The translations under genes and the position numbers were made by a program. From an uncultured Alphaproteobacteria bacterium (GTDB lineage Bacteria > Pseudomonadota > Alphaproteobacteria > Caulobacterales > Aquidulcibacteraceae): a stretch of DNA of 41,786 nucleotides. Of the stretch, positions 38,401 through 41,786 are shown piece after piece. The notes under the pieces were generated by a model. That model had not been told where the DNA came from and searched no databases. It was given only the letters and a program-made list of their open reading frames with translations. The stretch covers positions 1-41,786 of the forward strand of contig CALBSY010000298.1 of assembly GCA_937967725.1 (NCBI GenBank). The letters run 5' to 3'. Numbering within the stretch: position 1 is the stretch's first letter; each line of letters opens with the position of its first letter.

Positions 38401-39880
38401 AATCGAAAGCCCCGAATACCAAGACAGACTTCGCGCCGTTCAAGACGGCCTTGAAGGCCAACGACAAGGTAGCGCTGGCGAAGCTGAGGGCGGAGCGGCC
38501 GGAGGCGTTCGCGGCCTGGCTCGAAACGATGGAGCGGGTCGATCCTCTGGAGGCGATGCGGGAAGCGGCCAAGGGCCAGCCCGAGCCGTAAGAGAGATTA
38601 TCTCGGTTTCGGCCATCAAGCTCAGCACCAAGCAGACGCAATCCGATTTCGGCCGCTATCGCGCGGAGATAGACACCCCGGTCGCAAGCGAGGCTGACGC
38701 CATCCTGCAGGCAGGGACCGGCGCCGATGGCGGGCCCACCCGCATGGATTTCGATCTGATCGACGGATCCAACCCGAAGGAAACCCGTTTGCCTGGTGTG
38801 CATCTGGCCTTCACCCGCGTCAATGACGGGGCCAAGGGGCAGGGCGTCGGGGTTTGGTTCTATCGCCAAATCATCGAATGGGCCGACCGGCAGAGGCTCC
38901 CTGTCTATTCGGACAGCCTTTCGGTTTCGCGCGAGGCCCAGCGCATCTACGCGGCCCTGGAAAAGCGCGGCTACAAGGTTGAGCGCGTAGCCGACACCAT
39001 GCGCGACCCCGACGATGGCGCGCTCATCAGCGTGGACGGCCGCCCCGTTTACAGGGTTTCGCTCCGCGATCCGATCGCTGAGCCTTTGGAGGGCGCTCCG
39101 CTCCCGCATGGCGATTACAGAATTGACGGCGAAACTCTGCGCGACCGGCAGGCCCGCTTTGACGAAGCCAAGCGCCGCCAGGCCGAATACGATGCGCTCC
39201 CCCCGGCTGAGCAAGCCTTGAGGGACGATCCCGAAATGATGTTCTCGATGGGGCCGGCCCGGCGCAGAATGTACGCGCGCGAGGCCATGGAGAACGCGCG
39301 CCGCGAACAGGAAACCGCCCGTCGCGTGGCGCTCGGAGCCCAAGCCGCGGCCAAGTGCGCGGCCCGCCATGGCGTCTCCTGGGCCACGGCTGCAGCTCCG
39401 GTGACGCTGCAATCGACCGCCTATTCAGCGCTGGGGCGCGGGCTGGGTTTGGCTGCTTCCGTTCCGGCTGGCATCGCCGCCGCCCCCATACTGGCCAACC
39501 GCGCGCGCTGGGACGCCGACCCCATCGGGCAAGGCATCATGGCAGGCCGCCGCGCCGGCCTTGAGGCGGGGCTCGATGATCCTTCCCATGACCCCGACCG
39601 GGTTGCAGGCGAGGGCGTCTCGCTTAAGGACGTGGCTGCCCCATCAGGAACGGCCCTGGATGGCCCGCCGGTGGCGCCGCCGCTCTCAGTGGAAAATCCT
39701 TCACGCAACCTGATGACCGACTTCCACGCGCCTCCTGAGGCGTTTGAGGGGCGGCTTGGCTTTAGCCCGCCGAGCGCGCGCGATCTTAAACTCCAAGACG
39801 CTGTTGAAACCGACCCAGACCCCGCCCGCGATCTGATACAATTGTTTGATCAGCTGGTTAACCCGGAGCCGGATCAGTGA
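32438..39880 (+). CDS. 2480-residue polyvalent internal virion protein
   Basis: A giant protein in the gp16-like place, likely ejected into the host. Order of modules: hydrophobic, glycine-rich helices (about 120-265); charged linker regions; a polyvalent-protein module with LFIEEVQSDWHQRGR (958-972) and MKRMIRWASENGFDQIAWTRG (from 1053); a zincin-like site LHEIGVHH (1369-1376); a second, canonical one MLHEIQHAIQ (HExxH at 1852-1856) with GEAEARAVETR downstream, as in LPD23; a GNAT domain (about 2115-2195, motif GAKGQGVGVW); and hydrophobic helices near 2330-2370. Seven LFSxG-like motifs separate the modules. Residues 1986-2051 are read over a nested gene. Confidence 0.88.
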   Translation: MSDFFATGLDTNQALRDAEAREASQPGFWGNPFKGVGDDIEAGFARGGVGLNRLAIQAGRFAEDFARGVTELDDTPFIEGQQRPRDNWWENFFRSNEEYWAEEMRRNAVDPATRSQAANLVGGLANVLTTFTATTLTAGPLGRLSNVAGAGAAGTGFGRETQTRLESEGVPADQALQGGVIEGGWMTLMGTLPVSIPGRLWQRVASGATINAGLGMGMRRSMEDYLNSIDRPDLAEQYRWLDPQATTVDVLFGAVFGGMFGRRGGAAAVPEFAPDGTPVERAPSAAPVAEAKESPMERDPLTPEEHVALTDLGAAALIEADNIARETAFGIPENPESAQWQRRSIERMEEQIARDEPVDLGPVPEGIGFVPLRPDEYDAVGVENIAAEIEAASATLDGADRVSLVDWVRRQGEVRDARGRVIQRGGIRDDRGDIAGGASDGRQGFASLISPTGRTIDDLVVKAWEDGFFPDHASPETITANDFIQAVDLDAREPGSITADVGGALDVADARSILRSYRERGIDTSLRGQALREAVRLSTFDGQWDAAVLSFADELAAQGFGDVAQRIREMRQARGDASGPDETLFSMGPSRRRGMDSWRGNERFYDDRLNDQVRKGLRAPIGDMLFSLGPRRWQAALRDPETGEIYTGANHGEALNAAPEARHDALLAAEENSGFLSNGKFVSREQALAEMSDALFSLRNPFYSAVERVVASSKTARAPGAQWWATISKAQGVKREELEWIGLADWLKAQEGSISREDVLAFVQQNGVRVEETVLGGDAVDPALQQRLLPLIEERERLERSRDNMSAGPEWDQTRARILALSDEILPLQQQISEQSRANQPKWSQYTLPGGENYREVLLRLPESERPVAPWVAQENPRFPGDFEIERRATEGSAATGETIGGYRSLEEAQAAAAKRNASNVKTTNNPNDFRSSHFDQPNILAHVRFNERTDAQGRRTLFIEEVQSDWHQRGREHGYKGGADIQAIEAKLRDAGIAQSVIDLLKRQDNGVPPDAYVKILDTLTHQELTRLRAETGTQLAPNAPFKNNAWASLAMKRMIRWASENGFDQIAWTRGEHQISRFNLSEAVGEKMDAKKISDDRYLVQMRNVRARDMLARNGLGEAHNADQEIIFMSRQQMREAFGPEISKRIIDDTEDGKRIRLKGDDLRVGGEGMRAFYDRILPNIANDLGKKYGARVGEAQIPLPSNAAETSAYKPSDYRVEERDGGWIVTQDRSRAPHTPVFATKAEAEALRDKYRAQFNPIPETVHSLPITPEMREAAMEGQALFALGDGRGRSSVEAVRAEAVADLGADWSALERASNAVLVENVSDIPRDGFADIPRNVKAVHFRSTGQTYFVAGNIRPGEMRGLILHEIGVHHGMPKMLGKRGFAEVQRQVARMADEGHPAVEEARYWAERYSAHDGQVPEETVAYLIENHADLPLVTRILSRIRQWLIKTFGSSFGMRLTVDDIRALAVTSLRRVAEQARRQSADITPIDSLLFSQGDGPDAGPSDVRPLRDATSAYRTTDTPIPSNEVGQEITPPGGWDSYGGNLMSKHMLRTLGPEGALREVESIFAQPNFQRLRERAGDFGAWEAARRDIHAAHRDFVAQQRRASLSVVGPDGGSVGGVIEPTSITGAELSPSIRTVIDDFFGEGASARALEDESGDGMMELAEIMLARGETAEQQAAVASMEEWARAQRAQPGTMRNVTPARGPNDGSGGEGPLFSFGGRLARTANDDTLRLARLLEREGKDEWFIWHNTGWARGVDKQWRFEIPDEGAAFAVPWNTLRRRKGATPLPEAFDHPALFEAYPQLLSVKVKIVSEEGVGGTWSPEEGVIELSPHGGADTARRTMLHEIQHAIQDIEGFAPGTHWDEVSPQRAKAAREDAVRRIQGYKWLSEKTRTELIAALDARREAYRHASGEAEARAVETRAHFGDLKAMPPAEAAREAVINPAMLWNPRRRNWEVFRGAASEPPRGQNPPNVVRGKRDPIESPEYQDRLRAVQDGLEGQRQGSAGEAEGGAAGGVRGLARNDGAGRSSGGDAGSGQGPARAVREIISVSAIKLSTKQTQSDFGRYRAEIDTPVASEADAILQAGTGADGGPTRMDFDLIDGSNPKETRLPGVHLAFTRVNDGAKGQGVGVWFYRQIIEWADRQRLPVYSDSLSVSREAQRIYAALEKRGYKVERVADTMRDPDDGALISVDGRPVYRVSLRDPIAEPLEGAPLPHGDYRIDGETLRDRQARFDEAKRRQAEYDALPPAEQALRDDPEMMFSMGPARRRMYAREAMENARREQETARRVALGAQAAAKCAARHGVSWATAAAPVTLQSTAYSALGRGLGLAASVPAGIAAAPILANRARWDADPIGQGIMAGRRAGLEAGLDDPSHDPDRVAGEGVSLKDVAAPSGTALDGPPVAPPLSVENPSRNLMTDFHAPPEAFEGRLGFSPPSARDLKLQDAVETDPDPARDLIQLFDQLVNPEPDQ
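38394..38591 (+). CDS. Nested 65-residue gene inside the polyvalent ORF
   Basis: GTG at 38394, with AAGAGG six bases upstream, opens a frame shifted by one from the giant ORF. The product begins MTQSKAPNTKTDFAPFKTAL and is a hydrophilic helical protein. By hand count, 56 of 65 sense codons end in G or C (86%) in this frame, while the same stretch in the giant frame has 31 of 65 (48%). The giant frame here also becomes glycine- and alanine-rich, low complexity. The small gene is thus the more conserved of the two. Confidence 0.6.
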   Translation: MTQSKAPNTKTDFAPFKTALKANDKVALAKLRAERPEAFAAWLETMERVDPLEAMREAAKGQPEP

Positions 39881-41786
39881 GAGAAGCCTGTATTCGTGCT
39901 GTGTCGAACGCCATGGGGCGTTCTCTCACTAGAGCCGAAGAATTACGGATCGAGAACCGGATTCGCGCGGCCATGCTTCAAGGCGCGCGGGAGAACCCCG
40001 CCGGCTGGCGGGCGATGACTGAGGAAGAGCGGCTGATCGAAGCCGGTCGTCGCGCAGCCAGAGAGATTGTTGCGGAGGCGCAAAAGCAAGAGCAGCGCGT
40101 GGCGGCGACCATTGTCGCGCATGACCGCATCGCCAACTACCTCGCGCAGCAAACCGCCGGGGAGCCTGGGCGCCCAGCGGCAGACCCTCACGGCGTCGCT
40201 GCGCTCGAGCGGACGCTGATACACAAATACGACGAACAGAACGGAGGCTTTCAGTCCGTCGAAAGCCGGGCCAACGCCACGTTCGACCACGCAATGAGCC
40301 AGATCGCGGATGTATTTGAGACCGTGAATCCCGGCCTTTGGCAGCGCCTACAGAGCGGGATGATCTCTATTGAGCCCCTGCGGCGTTCCTTTGTGGACGC
40401 GCTTCATGGCGTGCGCGACGGAATCCCAGATGAGATCGTGCGCGCCGCTGAACGCTACCATGAAATCGCCAACGCTTTACGCGAGCAGTTCAACGCGGCC
40501 GGCGGTGTGGTGGGCAAGCTCGTGGATTGGGGCTCTCCGCATAATTGGAGCGCTCGAAGGGCCGAACGCTTCGGCAAGGAAGCCTTTGTCGAGGATATGC
40601 TGGCCGCCGCCGACCGGCGGCGCTATGTGCATGATGACGGGCGCTATTACAACGAGACTGAGCTCCGCGACTTCTTCGGGGAGGCGTGGGCCACGATCGT
40701 TTCGGATGGAATGACCAAGGACACCGGGGCGCCGGTGCAGTTCCCGGGCGGATCGGTCAAGGCCAATCGCCACTCGCATCATCGGGTCATCCACCTAATG
40801 CCCGAGGCGGCCTACCATATGCTCGTGAAATATTCCGAGCAGAACATTCTGGAGGCGATGGTGGGCAATCTCCGCCGGATGAGCCGGGATGTAGCGCTGG
40901 TGGAAATCTACGGCCCTAATGCCGATCATCAGTTTAAGCTTCAGCTTGAGAACGCCATGCGCGAGGCCGCGCAAATCGACCCGACCTTGGCGCAAAAGCT
41001 CTCCGGCAAGGCGCGGTTTCTTGAAAACCTTTACGACAACTTGGCCGGCAATAACCCGCCCCCCGTGAGCCGCGGACTGGCGGACGCAATGGGTTCCCTA
41101 CGCAACCTGCAAGTCGCCTCAAAGCTGGGCTCGGCTGTCATCACGTCCATTTCAGACTATGCCACGCTTTACCAGACCGCGCTCGCCAACAATCTGAACC
41201 CGTTCCAGGTGGCGATGAACTCGTCCTTGGCTTGGGCCCCGAAGTCGCGGCGTTACGCGCGCCGGATGGGTCTGATGATCGACACGCTCTTGGCCGACAT
41301 GGAGCGCTTTTCCGGGGAGTATCTGACCAGCCGGGATTGGACGGCGCGAACGGCGTCAGCGGTAATCCGCATTTCGGGGCTGCAGTTCGTGACCAACGCG
41401 CGTCGGCTCGGCTTCTCGATGACGATGATGGACGCCATAGGCCACCTCACGCGACAAGCCGCCTATGCGGACGTGACAAGGCTTGCCGAGGGGGATCGCA
41501 ACATCCTTGCGTCCAAGGGCATCACCCAAGAGACCTGGGACATCTGGCGGACCGCCAGGCTTGATCGCTGGGGAGCGAACCATACGCTCCTTACGCCAGA
41601 AGCAATCATGGCGGTGGAGGGCGTACCGTTCGAGCAGCGGCGCCAAGCGGTCATAGACTTGCTCTCGATTGTTCGGGAGGAGCAGGACTTGGCCGTCATC
41701 ACCCCTGGGGCACGCGAGCGCACAGCGATGATGTTCGGCACCACGGGCGGGACCGTCGATGGCGAGATGGTTAGCTCCATCATGCT
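39877..41786 (+). CDS. Large internal virion-type protein (partial)
   Basis: A frame open from GTG 39877 (GTGA overlap with the giant gene) to the window edge, 636 codons so far, with no stop. The product begins MREACIRAVSNAMGRSLTRA and is helical and polar throughout. A block LQVASKLGSAVITSISDYATLYQTALANN near residues 409-437 resembles the semi-hydrophobic helices seen in other podoviral internal or polyvalent virion proteins. Function is inferred from position after the giant protein. The C-terminus is outside the window. Confidence 0.8.
   Translation, partial: MREACIRAVSNAMGRSLTRAEELRIENRIRAAMLQGARENPAGWRAMTEEERLIEAGRRAAREIVAEAQKQEQRVAATIVAHDRIANYLAQQTAGEPGRPAADPHGVAALERTLIHKYDEQNGGFQSVESRANATFDHAMSQIADVFETVNPGLWQRLQSGMISIEPLRRSFVDALHGVRDGIPDEIVRAAERYHEIANALREQFNAAGGVVGKLVDWGSPHNWSARRAERFGKEAFVEDMLAAADRRRYVHDDGRYYNETELRDFFGEAWATIVSDGMTKDTGAPVQFPGGSVKANRHSHHRVIHLMPEAAYHMLVKYSEQNILEAMVGNLRRMSRDVALVEIYGPNADHQFKLQLENAMREAAQIDPTLAQKLSGKARFLENLYDNLAGNNPPPVSRGLADAMGSLRNLQVASKLGSAVITSISDYATLYQTALANNLNPFQVAMNSSLAWAPKSRRYARRMGLMIDTLLADMERFSGEYLTSRDWTARTASAVIRISGLQFVTNARRLGFSMTMMDAIGHLTRQAAYADVTRLAEGDRNILASKGITQETWDIWRTARLDRWGANHTLLTPEAIMAVEGVPFEQRRQAVIDLLSIVREEQDLAVITPGARERTAMMFGTTGGTVDGEMVSSIM

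Noticed and set aside
37820..39412. 530-codon open frame on the minus strand under the giant virion gene
   Set aside because: It is antisense to a gene with recognisable zincin and GNAT modules, its product has no family features, and long antisense frames are expected in GC-rich coding DNA.
1..41786. CRISPR array, tRNA gene or integrase
   Set aside because: I saw no evenly spaced repeats of 25-40 bases, no cloverleaf-like TTCGANTC context and no tyrosine or serine recombinase motifs. This was by eye, not by scan.
32438..41786. Diversity-generating retroelement as in BPP-1-like phages
   Set aside because: Although the head genes recall that group, I found no reverse transcriptase motif (YxDD) and no variable/template repeat pair. 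It could lie outside the window.

Overview
The window is part of a temperate double-stranded DNA phage or prophage with a T7-like (podovirus) virion module. It has high GC and dense ATGA/GTGA/TTGA stop-start overlaps, and most genes are small. The host is probably an alphaproteobacterium: two genes resemble GcrA, a cell-cycle regulator typical of that class; several small proteins are of types common in alphaproteobacterial phages; and many genes appear to lack a Shine-Dalgarno sequence. No integrase, RNA polymerase, reverse transcriptase, tRNA or tail-fibre gene was seen, and both ends of the window cut through genes, so the element continues on both sides.

Layout. (1) 1-8138, minus strand: a leftward early operon of about 25 small genes. 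At its core is a recombination set: an ERF single-strand annealing protein, a YqaJ-family exonuclease and a NinB-like protein. Around it lie an HNH nuclease, a ribbon-helix-helix protein, a DUF3850 protein and many unknowns. It ends in the start of what looks like a DNA cytosine methyltransferase. (2) 8167-9041: a lambda-like immunity region. A CI-type repressor gene sits between two promoters, each carrying copies of the palindrome TGGCA-N4-TGCCA. (3) 9042-15790, plus strand: a rightward early operon with a Cro-like protein, two HNH nucleases, four helix-turn-helix proteins (two GcrA-like), several tiny membrane proteins, a DnaB-type helicase, and a replication initiator that appears to contain the origin. 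(4) 15840-41786, plus strand: late genes. In order these are small and large terminase, T7-like portal, a Bbp19-like protein, scaffold, major capsid protein, a run of small beta-rich proteins, tail tubular proteins A and B, a gp13-like acetyltransferase-fold protein, and internal virion proteins. The last group includes one with an M15 peptidase site, a 2480-residue polyvalent protein, and another large protein that runs off the right edge.

Most notable signals. A ten-base box, TGAACCCCGC, begins exactly on the stop codon of five late genes (a sixth copy has one change, and a degenerate seventh may exist). In most copies a -10-like hexamer follows at a set distance, and in several cases a start codon with no ribosome binding site follows that: a candidate family of late promoters producing leaderless mRNA. 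A 65-codon gene is nested out of frame in the 2480-residue ORF, and codon bias favours the nested frame. The giant protein carries seven LFSxG-like motifs between modules. The repressor appears to have lost its self-cleavage residues. Iterons followed by an AT-rich stretch lie inside the initiator gene.
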